From contig NZ_FWFG01000013.1 in NCBI RefSeq assembly GCF_900163655.1, forward strand, positions 1 through 64,000: DNA of 64,000 nt, written 5' to 3'. Shown here piece after piece: positions 1 to 7,812 of the stretch. The notes under the pieces were generated by a model. It saw only the letters and a program-made list of their open reading frames with translations. It did not search any database and was not told the DNA's origin. A program made the translations under genes and the position numbers. How positions within the stretch are numbered: position 1 is the first letter of the stretch; each line of letters opens with the position of its first letter. This stretch comes from Brachybacterium nesterenkovii. Its GTDB lineage: Bacteria; Actinomycetota; Actinomycetes; Actinomycetales; Dermabacteraceae.

Positions 1-209
1 ATCATCTCGACCATCACACGGCCGTGACCAGTCGCGATGACTCCACAGCCAGGGCAGCCCGTGACCGGATCGCAGGACTCGACCTCGAGAAGGAACCCGG
101 TCGGGGCGCGGTCCCCAGAGATCAGGTGCAGTCCAGGGAGGCCGAGGAGGAGGTCGCATCGGTCGCAGCGATCGAGCGCGACCGGGCAGGCGCACGTAGA
201 GTTCAGCAT
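1..209 (-). CDS. ISL3-family transposase, N-terminal part (runs off the window)
   Basis: Read on the minus strand from an ATG at 207-209, this frame is open for 69 codons to the window edge. It begins MLNSTCACPV and contains two Cys pairs, CDRC near residue 15 and GCPGCGV near residue 51, followed by IATGHGR. This zinc-finger-like start followed by ATGHGR is typical of ISL3-type transposases, which catalyse cut-and-paste transposition with a C-terminal DDE domain (not in view). A terminal-repeat-like sequence lies 95-115 bp upstream of the start, as expected for an IS end. The family assignment rests on the N-terminus only. Confidence 0.72.
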   Translation of the reverse strand, partial: MLNSTCACPVALDRCDRCDLLLGLPGLHLISGDRAPTGFLLEVESCDPVTGCPGCGVIATGHGRVMVEM

Positions 210-303
210 TGTCGAGGTCCTTGGTGCGAGCAGAGGTAAGAGTCCGCTCATCATCGGGGACCTCGACGCCTACCTCCAGCTACCCCGCACCGCCGGCGCG
301 CCC

Positions 304-323
304 ACACTCAGCTCTGAAGAGCC
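304..323 (-). repeat. Probable terminal inverted repeat of the ISL3-like element
   Basis: Read on the minus strand from 323, the sequence starts GGCTCTTCAGAGCTGAGTGT. The GGCTCTTC opening is the common tip of ISL3-family terminal repeats. Dehydrogenase coding sequence resumes immediately outside it at 324/325. The other end and the expected 8-bp target duplication lie outside the window. Confidence 0.6.
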
Positions 324-636
324 GGACATCGCCGGTTTCGGCACCACGACCGCCGAGGGCGTGACCGCGCTGCGCAAGGGCGGGACGCTCGTGCAGGTGG
401 GGATGGGCAGGCTCGAGGCCCGGCTTAACACTTACGAGCTCATCACCAAGACCCTCACGGTCAAGGGATCCAACTCGGGGACCACCGAGGACCTCGCGGG
501 CATCTACGAGCTCATGCACTCCGGACAGCTGAACCCGCCCATGAACCTCATCACCCAGGCCGCGATCCCCGAGGCGATCGAGAAGCTGCGGACGGGAGGC
601 GTGATCGGCCGCTTCATCGCGGTCTACGACGACTGA
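324..636 (+). pseudogene. Zinc-type alcohol dehydrogenase, C-terminal remnant cut by an IS
   Basis: From 325 the frame reads DIAGFGTTTAEGV, then GGTLVQVGMG, and runs to a stop at 634-636 (about 103 codons). This matches the end of the Rossmann fold and the C-terminus of zinc-dependent medium-chain dehydrogenases, which run about 340 residues. The catalytic zinc ligands and the GxGxxG nucleotide loop are absent. The frame stays open upstream to 37, but that part is transposon sequence on the wrong strand. The break coincides with the putative IS tip, so this is a disrupted gene; the missing 5' part may lie on the far side of the IS. Substrate cannot be judged. Confidence 0.75.
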
Positions 637-696
637 GCGCCGCCCGATCCACATCACCTCGCACCCCCGGCGGCGGGATGGGAGAATCGGAGCACG

Positions 697-1902
697 ATGA
701 CCGTTCTCGACTCTCCCTCGCTCCCGCCTGCCGGCGCGGCTCCCGCGCGCCGTTCCCTGACCATCGGCCGCATCACCGTCGACACCCCCGTGGTGCTCGC
801 GCCCATGGCCGGGATCACCAACATGGCCTTCCGCCTGCTCTGCCGCGAGTTCGGCGCCCGCCACAGCGCGGACGACGGCGGCCTGTTCGTCTCCGAGATG
901 GTCACCACGCGCGCGCTCGTCGAGGACCACCGGGAGTCCTGGCGCCTCGTGACGATGGGTGAGCGCGAGAGCCCCCGGTCGATCCAGCTGTACGGCGTCG
1001 ACCCCGCGACCGTGCGCCGCAGCGTCGAGATGCTGCTGGAGCGCGACCGCGCCGACCACATCGACCTCAACTTCGGCTGCCCCGTGCCCAAGGTCACCCG
1101 GCGCGGCGGCGGCGGGATCCTGCCGTGGAAGACGGAGCTGTTCACGCAGATCGTCCGCGGGGCCGTCGAGGCCGCCGGGGACGTTCCCGTCACCGTCAAG
1201 ACCCGCATGGGCATCGACGGCGAGCACCTGACCTACCGGGATGCGGGACTCATCGCCCAGGAGGTCGGCGCCGCCGCGATCGCCCTCCACGGGCGCACCG
1301 TCGACCAGCAGTACTCCGGGCAGGCCGACTGGGAGGCCATCGCGGACCTGAAGCGGCTCGTGACCGGCATCCCTGTGCTCGGCAACGGGGACATCTGGTC
1401 GGCCGAGGACGCCCTGCGCATGGTCGAGGAGACGGGCTGCGACGGCGTCGTCGTCGGGCGCGGCTGCCAGGGCCGCCCCTGGCTGTTCGCCGATCTCGCC
1501 GCCGGCTTCGCGGGCCTGCCCGACCGGGTGCGGCCGAGCCTCGGCGACGTCGCGGCGATCCTGCGCCGCCACGCCGAGCTGCTCGTCGAGTTCTACGAGG
1601 ACGAGGGCCGTGGGGTCCGGGACCTGCGCAAGCACGTGGCCTGGTACTTCAAGGGCTACCCCGTGGGCGGCGAGATGCGCCACCGCCTGGCGACGATGGA
1701 GTCCCTCGCGGACCTCGACGCGAAGCTCGCCGAGCTCGATCTGACGTCCCCGTACCCGGGCGCGGCCGTCGAGGGCCCGCGCGGACGCTCCGGCTCCCCG
1801 CGCCGCCCCGCCTGCCCCGAGGGCTGGATGGATACGCGCGACATCACGCCCGACATCGCCTCGCGCCTGCACGAGGCCGAGCTCGCGGTCTCGGGAGGCT
1901 GA
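697..1902 (+). CDS. dusB: tRNA-dihydrouridine synthase B
   Basis: This 401-residue FMN enzyme reduces specific uridines in the tRNA D-loop with NADPH. Visible are the TIM-barrel opening APMAGITN (about residues 35-42), the catalytic-cysteine segment NFGCPVPKV (C128), KTRMG and the phosphate-binding GNGDI/VVGRGCQGRPW strands near the end. Length fits the actinobacterial DusB branch. The ATG at 697 sits behind a GGAG-containing stretch. It is followed by dgt after a 2-nt gap (stop 1902, ATG 1905), so dusB-dgt-dnaG probably form one transcript. Confidence 0.93.
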   Translation: MTVLDSPSLPPAGAAPARRSLTIGRITVDTPVVLAPMAGITNMAFRLLCREFGARHSADDGGLFVSEMVTTRALVEDHRESWRLVTMGERESPRSIQLYGVDPATVRRSVEMLLERDRADHIDLNFGCPVPKVTRRGGGGILPWKTELFTQIVRGAVEAAGDVPVTVKTRMGIDGEHLTYRDAGLIAQEVGAAAIALHGRTVDQQYSGQADWEAIADLKRLVTGIPVLGNGDIWSAEDALRMVEETGCDGVVVGRGCQGRPWLFADLAAGFAGLPDRVRPSLGDVAAILRRHAELLVEFYEDEGRGVRDLRKHVAWYFKGYPVGGEMRHRLATMESLADLDAKLAELDLTSPYPGAAVEGPRGRSGSPRRPACPEGWMDTRDITPDIASRLHEAELAVSGG

Positions 1903-1904
1903 GC

Positions 1905-3209
1905 ATGACCACCACCGCCCCGGCCCGCTACACCGATGCCGATGCCGAGCGCTGGGCCCTCGAGGCGCCCAAGTCCCGCACCCGCACGCCCTTCCAGCGC
2001 GACCGCGCCCGCGTGCTGCACTCCTCGGCCCTGCGCCGTCTGGGCGCCAAGACGCAGGTGCTCGGCGCGGGCTCCGACGACTTCGTCCGCACCCGCCTCA
2101 CCCACTCCCTCGAGGTCGCGCAGGTGGGCCGCGATATCGCCGCCGAGCTCGGCTGCGACCCCGATGTGGTCGACGCGGCCTGCCTCTCGCACGACATGGG
2201 CCACCCGCCCTTCGGTCACAACGGCGAGAAGGTGCTGGACGCGCTCGCCGACGCCATCGGCGGCTTCGAGGGCAACGCACAGACGCTGCGCCTGCTCACC
2301 CGGCTCGAGCCCAAGATCGTCGGCGACGAGCGGCCCTTCGGGCTGAACCTCACCCGGGCCGCCGTCGATGCCGCGATCAAGTACCCGTGGACGCGGGGCG
2401 CCGGCCCCGACCCCGCCTCCCCGAAGTTCGGCGCCTACGAGGACGACCTCGACGTCTACCGCTGGGCTCGCGCGGGCGCGCCCGAGGGCCGCAAGTGCGT
2501 CGAGGCCCAGGTCATGGACGCCTCCGACGACATCGCCTACTCCGTCCACGACATCGAGGACGCGGTGACGGGCGGGAGCCTGGACCTGGCGCGCCTGGCC
2601 GATCCGCTCGAGCGCAGCGCCGCCCTGTACGTCGTGCAGGACTGGTACCTGCCCTCCCGCGACATCGCGGAGCTCGACGAGGCCCTCGCACGGCTCGAGG
2701 CCGAGCCGTGGTGGATCGGGGAGTTCACCGGATCCATGCGCTCGGCCGCGGCGCTCAAGGACATGACCAGCCAGCTCATCGGCCGCTTCACCGGATCCGT
2801 CGTTGAGGCCACGCGGGAGGCCCACGGCACTGCCCCGCTCGCCCGCTTCTCCGGCGACCTTGTGGTGCCCGATGCGACGGCCGTCGAGATCGCCGTGCTC
2901 AAGGGCCTCGCCGCCGCGTACGTCATGTCCTCGGCCTCCCAGCAGCCGGTCTACGAGCAGCAGGAGCGGATCCTCCGCGACCTGCACGCCGCCCTGTGGA
3001 ACACGGGCGCCGCGCATCTGTCGCCGCTGTTCGCGGAGCTGTGGCATGCGGCGCCGGACGATGCGGCGCGCCACCGGGTGATCATCGACCAGCTCGCCTC
3101 GTACACGGACGTCACCGCCCGGCGCCTCCACGAGACGCTGTACGTCGACTCCTCGACCCACATGACCGCCGCGGACCTGCCCCTGCCGGGGCTCGGATCG
3201 GAGCTGTGA
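1905..3209 (+). CDS. dgt: Deoxyguanosinetriphosphate triphosphohydrolase-like protein
   Basis: A 434-residue HD-domain protein expected to hydrolyse dNTPs to nucleosides plus triphosphate, helping to control nucleotide pools. The metal-binding HD motif is in LSHDMGHPPFGHNGE (H96, D97), and the first HD-box histidine is in RLTHSLEV. The frame is open far upstream to 1125 through dusB, but the family N-terminus (YTDADAERW) and the position 2 nt after the dusB stop fix the start at 1905. The stop overlaps the dnaG ATG (TGATG), suggesting translational coupling. Confidence 0.92.
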   Translation: MTTTAPARYTDADAERWALEAPKSRTRTPFQRDRARVLHSSALRRLGAKTQVLGAGSDDFVRTRLTHSLEVAQVGRDIAAELGCDPDVVDAACLSHDMGHPPFGHNGEKVLDALADAIGGFEGNAQTLRLLTRLEPKIVGDERPFGLNLTRAAVDAAIKYPWTRGAGPDPASPKFGAYEDDLDVYRWARAGAPEGRKCVEAQVMDASDDIAYSVHDIEDAVTGGSLDLARLADPLERSAALYVVQDWYLPSRDIAELDEALARLEAEPWWIGEFTGSMRSAAALKDMTSQLIGRFTGSVVEATREAHGTAPLARFSGDLVVPDATAVEIAVLKGLAAAYVMSSASQQPVYEQQERILRDLHAALWNTGAAHLSPLFAELWHAAPDDAARHRVIIDQLASYTDVTARRLHETLYVDSSTHMTAADLPLPGLGSEL

Positions 3210-5191
3210 TGGCAGGCCAGGGGCTGATCAAGCGCGAGGACGTCGAGCTCGTGCGCTCGACCGCGCGGCTCGAGGAGGTCGTCGGCGACCACGTGACGCT
3301 GCGGACCGCCGGGATCGGCTCGATGAAGGGACTGTGCCCCTTCCACGACGAGAAGACCCCGAGCTTCCACATCCGCCCGCAGCTGGGTCACTGGCACTGC
3401 TTCGGCTGCGGCGAGGGCGGGGACGTCATCTCCTTCGTCCAGAAGATCGATCATCTGACGTTCGTCGAGGCGGTGGAGACCCTCGCCGGGCGCTACGGCG
3501 TGCAGCTGCACTACGAGGAGGCCACGGGGCGGCGCGGCGGGGGAGAGCGCACCGACTTCGGCACCCGCCAGCGCCTGCTGGATGCCCACGACGTCGCCGA
3601 GCAGTTCTACCGCGAGCAGCTCTCGACGCCCGCCGCGGGGGTGGGCCGGCGCTTCCTGGCCGAGCGCGGCTTCGACCGCGCGGCCGCCGAGCACTTCGGC
3701 GTCGGCTTCGCCCCCGAGGGCTGGGACGCGCTCCTGAAGCACCTGCGCGGACGCGGCTTCACCGAGCCCGAGCTCGTCGCGAGCGGCCTCGTCTCCCAGG
3801 GCCAGCGCGGCGTCTACGACCGCTTCCGCGGCCGCCTGGTCTGGCCGATCCGGGACATCACCGGCAAGACCATCGGCTTCGGGGCGCGCCGCCTGCTCGA
3901 GTCCGACCAGGGGCCCAAGTACCTCAACACCCCCGAGACGCCCATCTACCACAAGTCCCAGGTGCTCTACGGCCTCGACCTCGCGCGCAAGCAGATCGCC
4001 AGCGAGCACAAGGTGGTCGTGATGGAGGGGTACACCGATGTCATGGCGGCGCACCTCGCGGGTGTGACCACGGCCGTCGCCTCCTGCGGTACGGCCTTCG
4101 GCGCCGACCACATCAAGATCGTGCGGCGCGTCATGGGCGACTCCTCCAGCTCGGCGGGCCTGCGGCTCTCAAGCGACACCCGCGGCCTCGGCGGCGAGGT
4201 CATCTTCACCTTCGACGGCGACGCCGCCGGCCAGAAGGCCGCGCTCAAGGCCTTCGACGAGGACCAGCGCTTCGTGGCCCAGACGTACGTGGCCGTCGAG
4301 CCCGGCGGCATGGATCCGTGCGAGCTGCGCATCGCCCAGGGCGATGAGGCCGTGCGCGAGCTCGTGGCGACCAGGCGGCCCCTGTTCGAGTTCGCGATCC
4401 GCTCCGTCCTCGACCAGGTGGATCTCGACACGGTCGAGGGCCAGGTGAGCGCCCTGCGCATGGCCGCCCCCGTCGTCGCGAAGATCCGCGACCGCGCCAT
4501 GCGCCCGGAGTACGCGCGGCGCCTGGCCGGGTGGCTGGGCATGGACGAGCGGACCGTGCTGCGGGCCGTGCACGATGCGGGCCGCACCGCGGGCTCCGGG
4601 GGCGGACGCCACGCGGCCGCAGAGCCGGCCCCGGGAGCCGAGCGCCCCGACCCGGAGGGCGAGGACACCGGTGCGCTGCCGATCCCGCGGCTGAAGGACG
4701 TGGTGAGCCCCCGCGATCCGGTCGGCCTGGTGGAGATACAGTCCCTCGCGGTCATGCTCCAGTTCCCGACGTTGCTGGACGTCGACGCGGTGGGCGCCCT
4801 GCCCGATGACTCTTTCCACGTCCCCGCGCTGCAGGGCGTCTGGGACGTGATGCTCGCGGCCGGCACCCTGCTGGACGCCGTCGGCGGCTCGCTCGAGCCC
4901 GCCCGCTACCTCGACCAGGTGCTCGAGATCGCGGGGGAGACGGTGCGGCCGCTGATCGTGGAGCTCGCGACCTCCGAGCTGCCCGCCCGCGACGAGGACG
5001 GGCTGCGCCGCCTGGCGACCTCGCTGCTGGGACGGCTCACGGAGCTGTCGTTCACCCGGGAGTACTCCGTGCTCAAGCAGAAGCTGCAGCGCACGGACCC
5101 GTCGCGAGACCCCGAGGGGTATCAGCGGATCATGACCCAGCTGTCCGAGCTGCAGGAGCGGCGCCGGGCGCTGCGGGCGCAGAGCGACTGA
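3209..5191 (+). CDS. dnaG: DNA primase
   Basis: This 660-residue protein synthesises RNA primers at the replication fork. The N-terminal CHC2 zinc-finger residues lie in LCPFHDEKTP and HWHCFGCGEGGD (from C43). The TOPRIM catalytic motifs are VVMEGYTDVM and FTFDGDAAGQ, and a helicase-binding C-terminal region follows a Gly/Ala/Pro-rich linker near residue 470. Between the two TOPRIM motifs, after VRRVMGD, there is a Ser/Gly-rich stretch (SSSSAGLRLSSDTRGLGG) that looks longer than in many primases; it stays in frame. The start is the ATG overlapping the dgt stop. Confidence 0.95.
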   Translation: MAGQGLIKREDVELVRSTARLEEVVGDHVTLRTAGIGSMKGLCPFHDEKTPSFHIRPQLGHWHCFGCGEGGDVISFVQKIDHLTFVEAVETLAGRYGVQLHYEEATGRRGGGERTDFGTRQRLLDAHDVAEQFYREQLSTPAAGVGRRFLAERGFDRAAAEHFGVGFAPEGWDALLKHLRGRGFTEPELVASGLVSQGQRGVYDRFRGRLVWPIRDITGKTIGFGARRLLESDQGPKYLNTPETPIYHKSQVLYGLDLARKQIASEHKVVVMEGYTDVMAAHLAGVTTAVASCGTAFGADHIKIVRRVMGDSSSSAGLRLSSDTRGLGGEVIFTFDGDAAGQKAALKAFDEDQRFVAQTYVAVEPGGMDPCELRIAQGDEAVRELVATRRPLFEFAIRSVLDQVDLDTVEGQVSALRMAAPVVAKIRDRAMRPEYARRLAGWLGMDERTVLRAVHDAGRTAGSGGGRHAAAEPAPGAERPDPEGEDTGALPIPRLKDVVSPRDPVGLVEIQSLAVMLQFPTLLDVDAVGALPDDSFHVPALQGVWDVMLAAGTLLDAVGGSLEPARYLDQVLEIAGETVRPLIVELATSELPARDEDGLRRLATSLLGRLTELSFTREYSVLKQKLQRTDPSRDPEGYQRIMTQLSELQERRRALRAQSD

Positions 5192-5215
5192 CGCGCCGGG
5201 TGCCCCGCATGCCTC

Positions 5216-6739
5216 TCACTGGTACGAGACGAACCAGGGCCGGGGCTCGATCGCGTAGGTCTCCTCGGGCGTGAACGTCGGCGTGTCCTCGTCGTAGAAG
5301 TTCTTCCAGGACATCACGATCCCCGGCGGCAGGTCCTTCTGGAGGTTCTGCCAGGTCCCGAGCTTCAGGTCGGGGGTGCCGTGACCGTCCGCGTGCACGG
5401 TGATCGCCAGCTCGTGCCGGGAGGTGTCGATGCTCTGGCGGTCGCTGATCATGGAGCGGCTGAACTGGTGGAGGATCAGGACCTTCTGGGGCAGTTCCCG
5501 GTCGCGGGTGAGGTCGGCCAGCCAGCTCGCGGTCTCGTTGATCTCGGCCCCGGTCACCGTGCCGATCTGCTCCAGGTGCACCTCGTCCGGGGCGAGGCGC
5601 CACTCGGAGTCCAGGGCGAGCCCCACATGCGGCTCGGCCAGCAGCTCCTCGAACACCTTCGCCTGGGTGAGGAAGTCGGTGCGGCCCGGCTGCAGGTCGA
5701 GCACCACGTAGACGCCGGCGGCACCGGCCGCGTCGACCCAGGGCCGCAGCGTCGCCGGGTCGATGGTGGTCGAGTAGTCGTTGTCGGGGCCGGGCTGCGA
5801 GGACGCGACGGTCGCGATGATCTCCAGGGCGGGGATCACCGGGAGATCAGAGAAGGGCTCGTACTCCGCGGCGAGCTCCTGGGTGCGCCGGATGGTCGCC
5901 TCGAGGTCCTGCTCGCCGAGCACGCCGAGCGAGGGGATGCCGGGGGAGCCGTAGGTCGCCACCATGCGGCGGGATGTGAACGCCGTCTGCCCGCCGCCCG
6001 GCAGCTCCGCCGCCGTCAGCGCCATGGCGAGGCGGGCGGTCAGCGTCTCGGTGCTGCCGCAGGGCTCGCCGACTGCGAGGACGCCGCGCGCGGGGTCCTC
6101 GCCCGCGGCCTCGCGGACGGCGGCGACCGTGTCGGAGGTCGAGCGGGGATCGCCTCCGGCGCAGTCGACGATGCGTGCACCGCCCGCCGTCGCGTTCGCG
6201 CGGGCCACCGTGCACGCCGGGGTCGGGACGCCCGGGTCTAGGACGAGCGCGAGCGGGGCGGGGCGGTCATCGGCCGTCACCGCGGGGAGGGTCTTCGCGG
6301 CGTCGGCCGCCGCCGGGTCCACCTCGAGGACCTCGCGGTCCCCGGCCACGGACGCCACGTCGGTACCCGGGGCCGTCACGACGGTGCGGGCGCCCAGACG
6401 CTCGAGCTGCTCGGCGACCTGGGGCGTCGTCCCCACGAGAAGCGGGATCCGTGCATCGCCCAGGATGGTGGCGAAGGCCTCCGCGGTCTCCTCGCTCGCC
6501 ACCGCGACGGTGCGGGCGCTCGAGAAGACGGCCGCGACGACGGCGATGGAGACGTCCGTGGGGGAGGCGGCGCCCAGGCCGGTCGTCACCGGTGCCTCCT
6601 CGGCCATCACCAGATCGGCGTCGCGATCCTCGCAGGCGACCAGAGCGCTCGCCAGAGCGGCGACCGGGACGGCCGCGAGAGAGGCCCGCAGTACAGCGCG
6701 ACGGCAGACGGGGCGACGATGGACGGTGCGGCGGCTCAT
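5216..6739 (-). CDS. Putative secreted lipoprotein of unknown function
   Basis: About 507 residues from the ATG at 6737-6739; two GTG codons just upstream (6742, 6745) are alternative starts. The N-terminus has several Arg pairs, a hydrophobic segment and a lipobox ending ALVAC (C36), so it is likely exported and lipidated. The first half has repeated Ala/Val-rich blocks of alternating character (such as ARTVVTAPGTD) that loosely resemble cell-wall-binding type 2 repeats. The second half (VYVVLDLQPGRTDFL, VGLALDSEWRL, IVMSWKNFYDE) looks like an alpha/beta barrel with Asp/Glu-containing strands, possibly glycosidase-like. No enzymatic role can be assigned. It is convergent with dnaG. Confidence 0.72.
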   Translation of the reverse strand: MSRRTVHRRPVCRRAVLRASLAAVPVAALASALVACEDRDADLVMAEEAPVTTGLGAASPTDVSIAVVAAVFSSARTVAVASEETAEAFATILGDARIPLLVGTTPQVAEQLERLGARTVVTAPGTDVASVAGDREVLEVDPAAADAAKTLPAVTADDRPAPLALVLDPGVPTPACTVARANATAGGARIVDCAGGDPRSTSDTVAAVREAAGEDPARGVLAVGEPCGSTETLTARLAMALTAAELPGGGQTAFTSRRMVATYGSPGIPSLGVLGEQDLEATIRRTQELAAEYEPFSDLPVIPALEIIATVASSQPGPDNDYSTTIDPATLRPWVDAAGAAGVYVVLDLQPGRTDFLTQAKVFEELLAEPHVGLALDSEWRLAPDEVHLEQIGTVTGAEINETASWLADLTRDRELPQKVLILHQFSRSMISDRQSIDTSRHELAITVHADGHGTPDLKLGTWQNLQKDLPPGIVMSWKNFYDEDTPTFTPEETYAIEPRPWFVSYQ

Positions 6740-6823
6740 CACCACTGCACCCTAACCGCCGCCCGGTCGGTGCTCGGGGACGCCGACCGGACGTTCGGGG
6801 AGGTGTTCAGGATGTTGCGCGGC

Positions 6824-7585
6824 TCAGCCCGCGGACCAGCCGCCGTCGCAGGGGATGATCGCGCCGTTCACGTTCGAGGACTCGTCGGCGATCAGGAAGG
6901 CGACCAGGGCGGCGAGCTCCGTCGGCTCCGCATTGCGGATCGCGGTCTGATGCACCGGGGTGATCGCTCCCATGCCTGCCTGGTCGATCTTCGACGGGTC
7001 GATCGAGTCCATGATGTTCGTGGCGACGCCGCCGGGCAGGACCGCGTTGGTGCGGACGCCCTGGCGGGCGTACACGTACGCGGTGTTGCGGGTCAGGCCC
7101 ACGACGCCGTGCTTGGACGCGGTGTAGGCGGCGCCCGCGGCCGCGCCGCGGATACCGGCCTCCGAGGCGATGTTGACGATGGATCCGCCGCCCGCCTCGA
7201 GCATCGCCGGGAGCACCGCACGGGTGAGCAGGAACGGCGCGGTGAGGTTCACGCGCAGGCAGCGCTCCCAGGTCGCGTCGTCGGTCTCGCCCGCCCCGGC
7301 GAACACGTCCATCACGCCGGCGTTGTTCACGAGGCCGCGGAGGGGACCGTGCGCGGCCGCCTCGGCGACGACGGCGTCGACCACCGCGGTATCGGAGATG
7401 TCCCCGACGGATGCCGACGCAGAGCCGCCCGCCTCCTCGATCAGTCGCACCGTCTCCCCGGCGGTCTCCGCGTTCAGGTCGGAGACCACGGCGTGGGCTC
7501 CGAGGGCGGCGACCTGCAGGGCGCTCGCGCGGCCGATACCCGATCCCGCCCCGGTGATGATCACGCTGCGGCCCTGTGCGATCAC
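6824..7585 (-). CDS. SDR-family NAD(P)-dependent oxidoreductase
   Basis: A 253-residue classical short-chain dehydrogenase. The cofactor loop is TGAGSGIGRAS (from about residue 11), NNAGV is the NNAG motif, and the catalytic residues are in IASEAG (Ser) and YTASKHG (Tyr, Lys). The PGGVATNIM segment follows, as in 3-oxoacyl-ACP-reductase-like members. The substrate is not predictable. It stands alone, about 80 bp downstream of the lipoprotein gene's 5' end, on the same strand. A tRNA gene lies directly upstream. Confidence 0.88.
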   Translation of the reverse strand: MIAQGRSVIITGAGSGIGRASALQVAALGAHAVVSDLNAETAGETVRLIEEAGGSASASVGDISDTAVVDAVVAEAAAHGPLRGLVNNAGVMDVFAGAGETDDATWERCLRVNLTAPFLLTRAVLPAMLEAGGGSIVNIASEAGIRGAAAGAAYTASKHGVVGLTRNTAYVYARQGVRTNAVLPGGVATNIMDSIDPSKIDQAGMGAITPVHQTAIRNAEPTELAALVAFLIADESSNVNGAIIPCDGGWSAG

Positions 7586-7609
7586 CGTACGCGGGCGGGA
7601 GATGAGCGG

Positions 7610-7683
7610 TAGCCCAGGCGGGGCTTGAACCCGCGACCGACGGATTATGAGTCCGCTGCTCTGACCGGCTGAGCTACTGGGCC
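7610..7683 (-). tRNA. tRNA with CAU anticodon (elongator Met or Ile2)
   Basis: A 74-nt cloverleaf read on the minus strand: acceptor GGCCCAG pairs with CTGGGCT (one G-U at 1-72), D-arm AGCTCAG, anticodon loop CTCATAA, T-loop GTTCAAG. No CCA is encoded (ACCG follows). The anticodon is CAU. C4-G69, C5-G68 and A73 resemble the identity elements of E. coli tRNA-Ile2, which is modified by TilS to read AUA, so it could be that tRNA rather than elongator Met. It is not the initiator, because the acceptor 1-72 is G-U and there is no three-GC anticodon stem. Confidence 0.92.
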
Positions 7684-7812
7684 GTGGCGCCCTGCGGCGC
7701 CCGGGGAAGCCTATCGCGCCGCCGATGGACCGAACTCCCCCTATCGCCCGTCGCCCGCGTGCGGGCGCGGCTAGGCTCGCAGCACCACCATCGGAAGGAA
7801 GCGCTCACGCTC

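Noticed and set aside
1125-1904. A 260-residue N-terminal extension of dgt
   Set aside because: It lies in another frame over dusB, is Arg/Pro-rich and lacks homology; the family start is at 1905.
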